Below are positions 9,363 to 16,634 of a DNA stretch of 64,000 nucleotides, piece after piece; positions within the stretch are counted from its first letter, which is position 1; every line of letters begins with the position of its first letter. The notes beneath the pieces are model-generated. The model saw only the letters and a program-made list of their open reading frames with translations. It did no database searches and was not told the origin of the DNA. The position numbers were made by a program, and so were the translations under genes. Location: positions 2,728,001 through 2,792,000 of the forward strand of contig NZ_CP008884.1 in assembly GCF_000725385.1 (NCBI RefSeq), given 5' to 3'. Source of the stretch: Dyella japonica A8 (GTDB lineage: Bacteria; Pseudomonadota; Gammaproteobacteria; Xanthomonadales; Rhodanobacteraceae).

Positions 9363-10652
9363 ATGAGTTCGTCACCGGCTGCCTCCTACTACCGCGCCAC
9401 GGCCATTCCGTACGCCCCTTACGCCCCGTTGCAGGGCAAGGTCGATGCACGCGTTGCCATCATCGGCGGCGGTTTCGCGGGCCTGCATACCGCGCTGGGC
9501 CTGGCGGAACGCGGCGTGCGTGACGTGGTGTTGCTGGAGCGCGAACAGGTCGGTTTCGGGGCTTCCGGACGCAACGGTGGCTTCGTCTTCGGGGGCTATT
9601 CGCTCGGCGAGCAGTCGCTGCTTGATCAGCGGGGCCAGGACGCAGCCCGTGCCTTGTTTCACCTGACCACCGAGGCGGTGGGACGCATTCGCCGGCACGT
9701 ATCGCACTACAGCATCCCCTGCGACCTGGTCGACGAAGGCGTCATCTGGGCCAACTGGTTTCGTGACCCGGCCGTGCTGCGGGAGCGGCAGGAGCTGCTG
9801 GCGCGACAGTACGGCGTGGCCTGGGAATGGCTGCCGCACAACGAGCTTCGTGCACGTGTGCATACCACGCGTTACTACGACGGCCTGTATGAGCGCGATG
9901 CGCTGCACCTGCATCCCTTGAACTTTGCGATTGGCCTGGCGGGTGCCGCCGCGTCCCTTGGCGTAGGCATCCACGAGAACACCGACGTGTGGCGGCTGCG
10001 TCGCGAGGGCACCCGCTGGCGCATCGACACCGCGCAGGGTTCGGTGCATGCCGACCAGGTGGTGCTTGCCTGCGGTGGTTACCTGGCGGGGCTGAAGCGG
10101 CAGGTCGATCGGGCGATCCTGCCCATTGCCACGTACGTCATGGTGACCGAGCCACTGGGCGAGCGCATGAGCGATGCCATGGAAACGCGATCCGCGGTGT
10201 ACGACTCGCGTTTTGCCTTCGACTACTACCGGCCGTTGAACGATGGCCGGCTGCTCTGGGGTGGGCGCATCTCGGTGCGCGATCGTTCGCCGCGAGCGGT
10301 GCAACGCCTGTTGATGGACGACCTGCTGCGCGTATTTCCGCAACTGAAGGGCGTGGGCATCGACTACGCCTGGTCGGGCCTGATGAGCTACGCGCGCCAC
10401 CAGATGCCGCAGATCGGCAGCAGTGGCGACGGCTTGTGGTGGGCGCAGGCATTTGGTGGCCATGGCCTTGCGCCCACGTGCGCGGCGGGCGAGCTGCTGG
10501 CGTCCGCGCTGGCGGAAGGCGATGACCGCTGGAAGCAGTTCGCACCCTATGGGCTCGAGCCCACCTATCGGCCGTTCGGTTACCTGGGTGCCCAGGCCAG
10601 CTACTGGTGGCAGCAGAGCAGGGACTGGTTCAAGACGAGGTTGGAAGGATGA
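9363..10652 (+). CDS. FAD-dependent oxidoreductase, PuuB/OrdL-like (DAO family)
   Basis: A 429-residue amine-oxidising flavoprotein of the D-amino-acid-oxidase superfamily. The N-terminal dinucleotide fold is visible as [14 protein letters not shown] near residue 31, followed by [14 protein letters not shown], a signature of the gamma-glutamylputrescine oxidoreductase (PuuB) group. A C-terminal GGHGLAPT segment fits the second FAD contact. It probably deaminates an amine or amino acid with O2, but the substrate cannot be read from the sequence. No other puu genes are nearby, so a role in putrescine breakdown is only a guess. Its stop overlaps the start of the CsaA-like gene (ATGA), suggesting one transcript. 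Confidence 0.85.
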   Translation: MSSSPAASYYRATAIPYAPYAPLQGKVDARVAIIGGGFAGLHTALGLAERGVRDVVLLEREQVGFGASGRNGGFVFGGYSLGEQSLLDQRGQDAARALFHLTTEAVGRIRRHVSHYSIPCDLVDEGVIWANWFRDPAVLRERQELLARQYGVAWEWLPHNELRARVHTTRYYDGLYERDALHLHPLNFAIGLAGAAASLGVGIHENTDVWRLRREGTRWRIDTAQGSVHADQVVLACGGYLAGLKRQVDRAILPIATYVMVTEPLGERMSDAMETRSAVYDSRFAFDYYRPLNDGRLLWGGRISVRDRSPRAVQRLLMDDLLRVFPQLKGVGIDYAWSGLMSYARHQMPQIGSSGDGLWWAQAFGGHGLAPTCAAGELLASALAEGDDRWKQFAPYGLEPTYRPFGYLGAQASYWWQQSRDWFKTRLEG

Positions 10653-11005
10653 GCGGAACAGCAGCAAACGCGCCGGACGAGATCAGCTGGGCCGATTTCG
10701 AAAAGGTGTTGATCGTCGCCGGTACGGTGACGCGCGTGGAGGCCTTTCCCGAAGCGCGCAAGCCCGCCTGGAAAGTGTGGGCGGATTTCGGCCCCTACGG
10801 CGAGAGGAAGACCAGCGCGCAGATCGTGCAGCTCTACCGCGCTGAGGATCTGGTCGGTCGCCAGGTCGTCGGCGTCATCAACTTCCCGGAAAAGCAGGTG
10901 GGGCCGTTCCGCTCGCAGTTCCTGTTGACGGGTTTTCCCACGGACGACGGCGTGGTGCTTACCGCTGTCGAGCGCCCCGTTCCCAACGGTACCCGGCTGG
11001 CCTGA
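10649..11005 (+). CDS. CsaA/YgjH-like tRNA-binding-domain protein
   Basis: A 118-residue protein consisting of one EMAP/tRNA-binding OB-fold, as in CsaA and YgjH. Recognisable stretches are [13 protein letters not shown], the SAQIVQLY strand, [12 protein letters not shown] and the C-terminal PNGTRLA. CsaA proteins have been described as export-related chaperones, while the fold itself binds tRNA; which activity applies here is unknown. The ATG overlaps the stop of the flavoprotein gene by four bases (ATGA) behind GGAAGG. The stop TGA directly abuts the stop of the convergent MFS gene, so TGATCA ends both genes. Confidence 0.88.
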   Translation: MSGTAANAPDEISWADFEKVLIVAGTVTRVEAFPEARKPAWKVWADFGPYGERKTSAQIVQLYRAEDLVGRQVVGVINFPEKQVGPFRSQFLLTGFPTDDGVVLTAVERPVPNGTRLA

Positions 11006-12280
11006 TCAGCCGGCCTGCAACGCGGGTTGCAGGTACGCGCGACGGCGGATCATCAGCGCCAGGCCGGAAGCGATCAGGCCGGTAACACCGGCGATCACGA
11101 ACGGTTGCAGGTAGTCGCCATTCTGCGTGCGCAAGGCACCGGCAAAGAACGCGGCGCTGGCCGCACCGATCTGATGACCTGCGGCGACCCATCCGAACAC
11201 CACCGGCGCATCGCGATCACCGAAGGCCTCGCTGGCAAGGCGCAGGGTGGGCGGCACCGTGGCAATCCAGTCCAGGCCGTAGAACATACCGAACAAGGAA
11301 AGGCTGGTGAGCGAGAAGTCGGAATAGGGCAGCCAGATCAGCGAGAGCCCGCGCAGGCCGTAATACACGAACAGCAGCTTGCGCGGATCGTAGCGGTCGG
11401 TGAGCCAGCCCGACAGCGTGGTGCCGATCAAGTCGAATGCGCCCATCATGGCGAGCAGGCCCGCCGCACGGACTTCGGGAATGCCGTGGTCGCCGCACAT
11501 GGCGATGAAGTGCGTGCCGATCAGCCCATTGGTGGTGAAGCCGCAGATGAAGAAGGTGGCGAACAGGAACCAGAACGTGCGTTGCTTCGTCGCTGACGCC
11601 AGCGTGCCCAGCGCGATGGCCAGCAGGTTGCGGCGAGGTGCCGTATCGGCCTCGTCTTCGGTCGCGCCATAGGGACGCAGGCCGATGTCGGACGGGCGCT
11701 CCGGCAGTAGCCACCACGCCAGCGGAATCAGCAGGGCGCAACCGGCTGCCACGGTCCACACCACCGGGCGCCAGCCACCGTGTTCGGCGATGGCGGCCAG
11801 CGCCGGCAGGAAGGCCAGCGTACCGGTGGCCGTGCTGGCGGTGAGCAGGCCCATCATCAGTCCACGGTGCGTGACGAACCAGCGGTTTACTACCGTCGCC
11901 CCGAGCACGATGGCGACACAGCCCGAGCCGATGCCGGAGAACACGCCCCAGCTGACCATGAGGTGCCAGGGCTGCGTCATCCAGGCGCTGGCGGAAATGG
12001 AGACGGCCATCAATGCCAGTGCGCCGATCAGCGTGCGTCGCACGCCCACGGCCTGCATGAGGGCTGCGGCGAACGGGCCGACCATGCCGTAAAGGAAGAT
12101 GCCCAGCGCCGCGGACAGGGAAATGGTGTCCCGGCTCCAGCCGAACGCCTTGCCCAGGGGAATGATGAGCACGCCCGGCGCGGCGCGGACACCGGCGGCG
12201 GCAAGCAGGGCGAGGAAGATCACGCCGGCAACGACAAAGGCGTACTTCTGGCCGAAGGGACGGGGGCGCGCTATAGTCAT
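11006..12280 (-). CDS. MFS transporter
   Basis: A 424-residue major facilitator superfamily protein with about 12 hydrophobic segments. It begins with a short cytoplasmic segment and a first helix in FVVAGVIFLALLAA; a charged loop RPSDIGLRPYGA separates the two halves. The group resembles monocarboxylate or oxalate/formate-type carriers, but the substrate cannot be assigned. The gene is divergent from a TetR regulator, and an operator lies directly before its ATG, so repression by that TetR is very likely and induction by a transported compound or toxin plausible. It ends exactly against the CsaA-like gene. Confidence 0.88.
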   Translation of the reverse strand: MTIARPRPFGQKYAFVVAGVIFLALLAAAGVRAAPGVLIIPLGKAFGWSRDTISLSAALGIFLYGMVGPFAAALMQAVGVRRTLIGALALMAVSISASAWMTQPWHLMVSWGVFSGIGSGCVAIVLGATVVNRWFVTHRGLMMGLLTASTATGTLAFLPALAAIAEHGGWRPVVWTVAAGCALLIPLAWWLLPERPSDIGLRPYGATEDEADTAPRRNLLAIALGTLASATKQRTFWFLFATFFICGFTTNGLIGTHFIAMCGDHGIPEVRAAGLLAMMGAFDLIGTTLSGWLTDRYDPRKLLFVYYGLRGLSLIWLPYSDFSLTSLSLFGMFYGLDWIATVPPTLRLASEAFGDRDAPVVFGWVAAGHQIGAASAAFFAGALRTQNGDYLQPFVIAGVTGLIASGLALMIRRRAYLQPALQAG

Positions 12281-12338
12281 GTTACCGACCGGTACGTTGG
12301 GTGGATGAATCCTACGTACCGATCGGTAACATTGTCAA
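12281..12338. promoter_or_regulatory. Divergent MFS/tetR control region with two TetR operators
   Basis: TACCGACCGGTA (12283-12294) and the perfect palindrome TACCGATCGGTA (12317-12328) lie 34 bases apart. Each sits in a 17-base arm (12281-12297 and 12314-12330), and the two arms are inverted copies of each other with one mismatch. On the minus strand TTGACA (12333-12338) and TAGGAT (12309-12314) form a plausible promoter with an 18-base spacer. The second operator then falls inside the spacer and the first lies between the start of transcription and the MFS start codon. This fits tight repression plus autoregulation. Confidence 0.82.
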
Positions 12339-12350
12339 TACTGATGTGCC

Positions 12351-12965
12351 ATGTCGACCAAACGTCCTCCCTCCGCGCCCCCCCAGGAACCGCCTGCCGA
12401 AGGCAAGCCCAAGGCGGCTGAACGCATCCGCCGCACGGCGCGCGAACTGTTCTACCGCGAAGGCATCCGCGCCATCGGCGTGGAGGAAATCGTCACGCGG
12501 GCCGGGGTCACCAAGCCGAGCCTGTATCGCAGCTACGCGTCCAAGGACGAACTGGCCGCCGAATACTTGCGCGACTACGAAGTGGCATTCTGGAAAGTGT
12601 TCGAAGCCGGCATTCCGTCGCATCCCGGCGACGCGCGCGGGCAACTCATGGCTTACATCGAAGGGCTTGCCCAGCGCGCCACGCAGGCGGGCTATCGCGG
12701 CTGCGGCCTGACCAATGCCGTGGTGGAATATCCCGGTGATGATCATCCCGCGCGCAAGGTGGCCGAAGAACACAAGCGCACATTCCGCGCGCGACTGATT
12801 GAACTGTCCACGGCGATGGGCGCGAAAGAACCAGCCTTGCTTGCCGATGGTTTGCTGCTACTGCTTGAAGGCACGTATGCGTCAGGCCAGATGTTTGGAC
12901 CGGGCGGCCCCGCGGCGTCGCTTGTCAGGATTGCCAACCAGTTGATCGACGCCTCATTGCGTTGA
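12351..12965 (+). CDS. TetR/AcrR-family transcriptional regulator
   Basis: A 204-residue TetR-family repressor. After a proline-rich leader the helix-turn-helix region runs from about residue 22 to 70, with ARELFYREGIRAIGVEEIV followed by AGVTKPSLYRSYASKDEL, the usual TetR N-terminal domain. The rest is the ligand-binding and dimerisation part, where SAM-like details cannot be read. It is divergent from the MFS transporter gene and separated by two matching palindromes, so it most likely represses both itself and the transporter. The ligand is unknown. The ATG at 12351 has only a weak ribosome-binding site. Confidence 0.92.
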   Translation: MSTKRPPSAPPQEPPAEGKPKAAERIRRTARELFYREGIRAIGVEEIVTRAGVTKPSLYRSYASKDELAAEYLRDYEVAFWKVFEAGIPSHPGDARGQLMAYIEGLAQRATQAGYRGCGLTNAVVEYPGDDHPARKVAEEHKRTFRARLIELSTAMGAKEPALLADGLLLLLEGTYASGQMFGPGGPAASLVRIANQLIDASLR

Positions 12966-12973
12966 CGCTGTCA

Positions 12974-13921
12974 TCAACTGGCGCGTTTCTGCAGACTGTC
13001 CAGCCACACGCCGAGGCCCTGTGCGTTGAGTTCGACGTCCATCCCGAGGAGTTCGAGCAGCTGCGCACGGTTTCCGTGCCAGCCATGGGCATGGGCGCGC
13101 GACAGATAGAGATCAGCCAATGCCGCCTTCATCGCTTCGTGCCGTTGCGCCGCATCGGGTGATTGCTCCTGCGCGGACAACGCGATGGACACCATGGCAT
13201 CGATCTGCGCGTGCAGATCTCCGGCGAGTTTCTCGACCTCGTCAACATGGTCGAAATGGGTCAGATACATCGCCGAGGGCTTCAGGGCGACCAGCCTCCG
13301 GATCGATGCGTGCAACGCATCCGGATCGAACTGCACGGGCGTGGTCGTCGGAAGGATGTACGGTCCCTTGGCCGTATCGAATTCGCGATACGACAAACCA
13401 AACGTATCTCCGGTAAAGCAGACGTTGGCGCGTTCGTCATAGATGCTCATATGATGGCGCGCGTGCCCGGGGGTTTCGAGGCAGCGGAGTGCGCGCCCGG
13501 CGAGCGACACGATATGGCCATCGGGTGCTTCGACCACTCGTTCAGCCGGTATGGGGCGCAGGCGGCCATACGTGGCCTCCATGACTTCTTCGCCATAGAC
13601 GGCCGAGGCACCTGCCCACAACTGGCTCGGATCGATCATGTGTCGCGCGCCGCGCGGATGCACCGCAAGGCGCGCGTTCGGCAGCCTTGCCATCAGTTCG
13701 CTAGCACCGCCGGCGTGGTCGAGATGGACGTGCGTGAGGATCAGCCAGTCGACGTCGGCCGGCCCAAGGCCCGCATCGTCGAGCGCCTTGAGCATGCGCG
13801 GCACGGAGTGGTTCGTGCCGCAATCGATGAAGGCGGCGCGGCGATGTTCGACAAGCAGGTAGGCCGCATCAAAGCGCGGGCGGACGAAGCCGGTGTCGAT
13901 GGTGTGGATGCCGTGGTTCAT
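12974..13921 (-). CDS. MBL-fold metallo-hydrolase
   Basis: A 315-residue metallo-beta-lactamase-fold hydrolase. The metal-binding HVHLDHAGG motif is in the N-terminal half, followed by TPGHARHHM and FTGDTFG, which supply further ligands. The start at 13921 was chosen because GAGG lies six bases upstream; a longer frame reaching 13978 has no such site. The family includes glyoxalase II-like thioesterases, lactonases and phosphodiesterases, and the specific substrate cannot be inferred. It ends a few bases from the convergent tetR gene and does not seem to be part of an operon. Confidence 0.85.
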   Translation of the reverse strand: MNHGIHTIDTGFVRPRFDAAYLLVEHRRAAFIDCGTNHSVPRMLKALDDAGLGPADVDWLILTHVHLDHAGGASELMARLPNARLAVHPRGARHMIDPSQLWAGASAVYGEEVMEATYGRLRPIPAERVVEAPDGHIVSLAGRALRCLETPGHARHHMSIYDERANVCFTGDTFGLSYREFDTAKGPYILPTTTPVQFDPDALHASIRRLVALKPSAMYLTHFDHVDEVEKLAGDLHAQIDAMVSIALSAQEQSPDAAQRHEAMKAALADLYLSRAHAHGWHGNRAQLLELLGMDVELNAQGLGVWLDSLQKRAS

Positions 13922-14027
13922 CGCCAACCTCGCACAGGGGGACCTGACGAGGTTAGCAAGGTCGTGCCGTTGGTTCACCCCCGCCTTGGTCGGAAGGTTG
14001 GCAGGCGTTTACGCCTGCCAACGTTCT

Positions 14028-14729
14028 TCACGGGGCGCTGTCGACCAGTACCAGCTCGGCATCTTCAAGCGCCGTCACTGTGAGCTTGGTCTCGTTGCGG
14101 ATCGCCGCGCCATCGCGTGCATCGAGTGCGACGCCGTTGACGTCGATCTTGCCTTTCGCAGGCACCAGATACGCATAGCGCTGGCCATCCAGTTCGTACA
14201 CCGCGGTTTCGCCGGCTTTCAAGGTGGCGCCAAGCACACGCGCATCGGTGCGCAGCGGCAGGGCGTCCGTGTCCTCCTTGAAACCGCTGGCCAGCGTAAT
14301 GAATCGGCCAGAACGCTCACCGATCGGAAACGGCTTGGTACCCCAGGACGGCGGCTTGCCATGCTCGTCGGGCATGATCCAGATCTGGAAGATCTGCGTG
14401 TTGCCCGATTCAAGGTTGTACTCGGCATGGGTGATGCCCGTGCCCGCGCTCATGACCTGCACGTCACCGGCGATGGTGCGCCCCTTGTTGCCCAGGCTGT
14501 CCTGATGCGTGATCGCGCCTTCGCGGACATAGGTGATGATTTCCATGTCCGCGTGAGGGTGGGGCGGGAAGCCCGTCTGAGGCGCAATGGTGTCGTCGTT
14601 CCACACACGCAGTGCACCCCAGCCCATGCGGGACTGGTCGTGGTAGTTGGCAAACGAGAAGTGATGCTTGGCGTTGAGCCACCCGTGGTTGGCACCGCCA
14701 AGGCTGTTGAACGGTCGACGGTCGATCAT
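14028..14729 (-). CDS. Pirin-family protein (YhhW-like)
   Basis: A 233-residue bicupin of the pirin family. The N-terminal cupin has HPHADMEIITYV and AGTGITHAEYN, supplying the His/Glu metal ligands seen in YhhW, which has quercetin dioxygenase activity in vitro. The second cupin is shorter, as usual for the group. The start at 14729 has AGGAG seven bases upstream; the frame is open further but without a ribosome-binding site. The cellular role of bacterial pirins is uncertain and no neighbour helps here. Confidence 0.9.
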   Translation of the reverse strand: MIDRRPFNSLGGANHGWLNAKHHFSFANYHDQSRMGWGALRVWNDDTIAPQTGFPPHPHADMEIITYVREGAITHQDSLGNKGRTIAGDVQVMSAGTGITHAEYNLESGNTQIFQIWIMPDEHGKPPSWGTKPFPIGERSGRFITLASGFKEDTDALPLRTDARVLGATLKAGETAVYELDGQRYAYLVPAKGKIDVNGVALDARDGAAIRNETKLTVTALEDAELVLVDSAP

Positions 14730-14989
14730 GCTGCACTCCTGATAGTGGGAAGCGCTCTTGGCGCCTGCAACTAAGATAAGCCCGCCAGGTGCAGACGCCA
14801 GTCGGCACAAACAGGACGGACTGTTGCTTGTAGGAGACGCCAGGACCACCGCCAGCGCGGCGAACCTGCGACTTCGCCCGGACGCGATGTGAGGGTGGCG
14901 AACCCAGAGCCGATGGCGTGGGATATCAAAAAAAATCCTCTCAGGCTCTTCACAAATGCCATTGTTCTGTTACTATTTCTAACTCTGAT

Positions 14990-15065
<76 letters not shown>

Positions 15066-15073
15066 GTTTTCAG

Positions 15074-15106
15074 CAAAACCTCGGAAATCCCGGGGTTTTG
15101 TTTTTT
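15074..15106 (+). terminator. Intrinsic terminator-like hairpin after tRNA-Gly
   Basis: CAAAACC pairs with GGTTTTG across a GC-containing loop, followed by six T residues. It could end transcription after tRNA-Gly or reduce read-through to tRNA-Cys. Confidence 0.6.
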
Positions 15107-15149
15107 AAGCGGATGGTAGCCAGGTTTCAGGTTACGATCCGTGAGCAAT

Positions 15150-15223
15150 GGCCTGGTGGCAGAGTGGTCATGCAGCGGCCTGCAAAGCCGTGTACGCCGG
15201 TTCGATTCCGACCCAGGCCTCCA
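15150..15223 (+). tRNA. tRNA-Cys (anticodon GCA)
   Basis: A 74-base cloverleaf with acceptor stem GGCCTGG/CCAGGCC, anticodon GCA in the loop CTGCAAA, TTCGATTC T-loop and an encoded CCA. Second member of the tRNA cluster. Confidence 0.97.
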
Positions 15224-15233
15224 TTGCTCGTTG

Positions 15234-15260
15234 AAAACCCGCCATACGGCGGGTTTTTTA
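15234..15260 (+). terminator. Intrinsic terminator after tRNA-Cys
   Basis: CCCGCC pairs with GGCGGG around ATAC, and the stem is followed by six T residues. A textbook rho-independent terminator between tRNA-Cys and tRNA-Leu. Confidence 0.85.
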
Positions 15261-15322
15261 TTGGGTCTGCTGCCATGGGGGCCTGTTCTGCGCATGCTAG
15301 GATGCGCATCCCTTCCGTATCG

Positions 15323-15409
15323 GCCCGGATGGCGAAACTGGTAGACGCAAGGGACTTAAAATCCCTCAGCCGCAAGGCTATCCGGGTTCGATTCCCGGTC
15401 CGGGCACCA
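15323..15409 (+). tRNA. tRNA-Leu (anticodon TAA)
   Basis: An 87-base class II tRNA with acceptor stem GCCCGGA/TCCGGGC, anticodon TAA, a long variable arm containing GCCGCAAGGC, and an encoded CCA. Last member of the cluster. Confidence 0.97.
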
Positions 15410-15452
15410 TCGCGGGATATTCGCCTCCCATTCGGCACATTCGAGGGGTGTC

Positions 15453-15698
15453 ATGAGCGGTATCAGGTTTCTCGGGCCCTATGACGATCGCGTCGCGGCG
15501 GAACTGCCGGAGGGCTTCGTCGTGGGCTACTGCAAAGGCGAATGTCGGCTCCAGCAAGGTGCCTTCATTCACGGTGTTGCTCGACGCGTCGGCGAACAAG
15601 AGTGGTCTGATGGTCGGGGCGAGGTGATGACGGTTATCGTCGAGGAATTCGACCTCGATACCGATGGCCTACGCAACTGGTCGACGGGTGTCGAGTAA
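15453..15698 (+). CDS. Small hypothetical protein
   Basis: An 81-residue reading frame with GAGGGG a few bases before its ATG and codon use similar to neighbouring genes. The product is acidic, with no membrane segment, and has two cysteines (GYCKGECR). I do not recognise a family. It lies alone between tRNA-Leu and the GacA-like regulator. It might be a small regulator or a chance frame; the ribosome-binding site is the best argument for it. Confidence 0.5.
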   Translation: MSGIRFLGPYDDRVAAELPEGFVVGYCKGECRLQQGAFIHGVARRVGEQEWSDGRGEVMTVIVEEFDLDTDGLRNWSTGVE

Positions 15699-15848
15699 AG
15701 CTGTCGGTAGCGGGATAGTCGGCCCTGTAAGGCAATGCCGTGCACCTCAGTAGGTGGGCCTTGTCGCCAGTTTTTTATGCAGGTCAGGTGCTTGCATTGA
15801 GTCATACGGCAGCCTATGTTCCCGTAACACACCCAAGGAGGGCGACTG

Positions 15849-16514
15849 GTGATCAAGGTAGTGCTGATTGACGATCACGAGCTGGTACGTACCGGCTTCA
15901 GGATGATCCTGCAGCAGCAGCCGGATATTCAGATTTGTGGTGAAGCGGGCACCGCGGAAGAGGGGTTGCGACTGATTCGGGCGAAAACGCCTGATATCGC
16001 CCTGGTGGACGTCCACATGCCAGGCATGAGCGGCATCGAGCTTACCGAGCGAGTGTCGCGCTCCAAGCTGGCAACGCACATCATCATTGTCACGGTGGTC
16101 GATGACGCCCGCTTTCCCAAGCGATTGCTCGACGCCGGTGCGCTTGGCTACCTGACCAAGGGATGCACATCGGAAGAATTGCTGGATGCCGTGCGCCAGG
16201 TGGCATCGGGTCGCCGCTACCTGGCTCCCGCCGTGGCGCAGCAGTTGGCGCTGGCGACGCTCGATGGCGAAGGGTCACCGTTCGACGCGCTTTCCAGTCG
16301 TGAGCTTGAAGTGGCCATGATGCTGGTGCGCGGAAAAGCGCTCACGACGATCGGCGAGCAGCTCAACCTGAGCCCCAAGACGGTATCGACCTACAAGCAG
16401 CGACTGATGGAAAAGCTGCAGGTGGACCATGTGATCAGCCTGGCGCACCTGATGACCATCCATGGCTTGCTGGACACCCACAACAACCAGGTGGGAAACA
16501 ACCTCCTGGGGTAA
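15849..16514 (+). CDS. uvrY: GacA/UvrY-type response regulator (LuxR family)
   Basis: A 221-residue response regulator. The receiver domain (1-120) has the acidic pair Asp8/Asp9, the phospho-acceptor Asp54 in VDVHMPG, and a Lys near GYLTKG. A NarL/LuxR helix-turn-helix follows from about 145, with LSSRELEVAMMLVRGK and SPKTVSTYKQRLMEKL. The sequence closely matches GacA/UvrY, the regulator activated by BarA/GacS that in Gammaproteobacteria drives small RNAs titrating CsrA/RsmA. It starts with GTG behind a strong AAGGAGG site. In E. coli uvrY is linked to uvrC, pgsA and a Gly-Cys-Leu tRNA cluster; here the tRNAs are close by but uvrC and pgsA are absent. Confidence 0.9.
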   Translation: MIKVVLIDDHELVRTGFRMILQQQPDIQICGEAGTAEEGLRLIRAKTPDIALVDVHMPGMSGIELTERVSRSKLATHIIIVTVVDDARFPKRLLDAGALGYLTKGCTSEELLDAVRQVASGRRYLAPAVAQQLALATLDGEGSPFDALSSRELEVAMMLVRGKALTTIGEQLNLSPKTVSTYKQRLMEKLQVDHVISLAHLMTIHGLLDTHNNQVGNNLLG

Positions 16515-16562
16515 TTGCAGCAGGGGTAATTGCAGCCGGGGTAGTCGCAGCAGGCGTAATCG
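16508..16562 (+). repeat. 15-base tandem repeat spanning the uvrY stop codon
   Basis: Three copies of GGGGTAATTGCAGCA with one to four changes, plus a degenerate fourth, run from 16508. The first copy contains the stop TAA of the uvrY-type gene at 16512-16514. Because the unit is five codons long, TAA or TAG recurs in the same frame in each copy. Confidence 0.8.
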
Positions 16563-16581
16563 ACCGAGTTGCGGATCAAGC

Positions 16582-16618
16582 ATAAAAAAAGCCGGACAAA
16601 GTCCGGCTTTTTTTTATG
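16582..16618. terminator. Bidirectional terminator between uvrY and rne
   Basis: GCCGGAC-AAA-GTCCGGC flanked by an A tract on the left and a T tract on the right, so it can serve both the plus-strand uvrY and the minus-strand rne. Confidence 0.93.
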
Positions 16619-16634
16619 CTTTCGAATCGCGTCG

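Noticed and set aside
9363..10652. Flavoprotein as part of a putrescine-degradation (puu) operon
   Set aside because: The PuuB-like motifs are there, but puuA, puuC and puuD are absent and the co-transcribed gene is a CsaA-like protein.
16508..16562. Tandem repeats as a CRISPR array
   Set aside because: Units are 15 bases, directly adjacent without spacers, and no cas gene is present.
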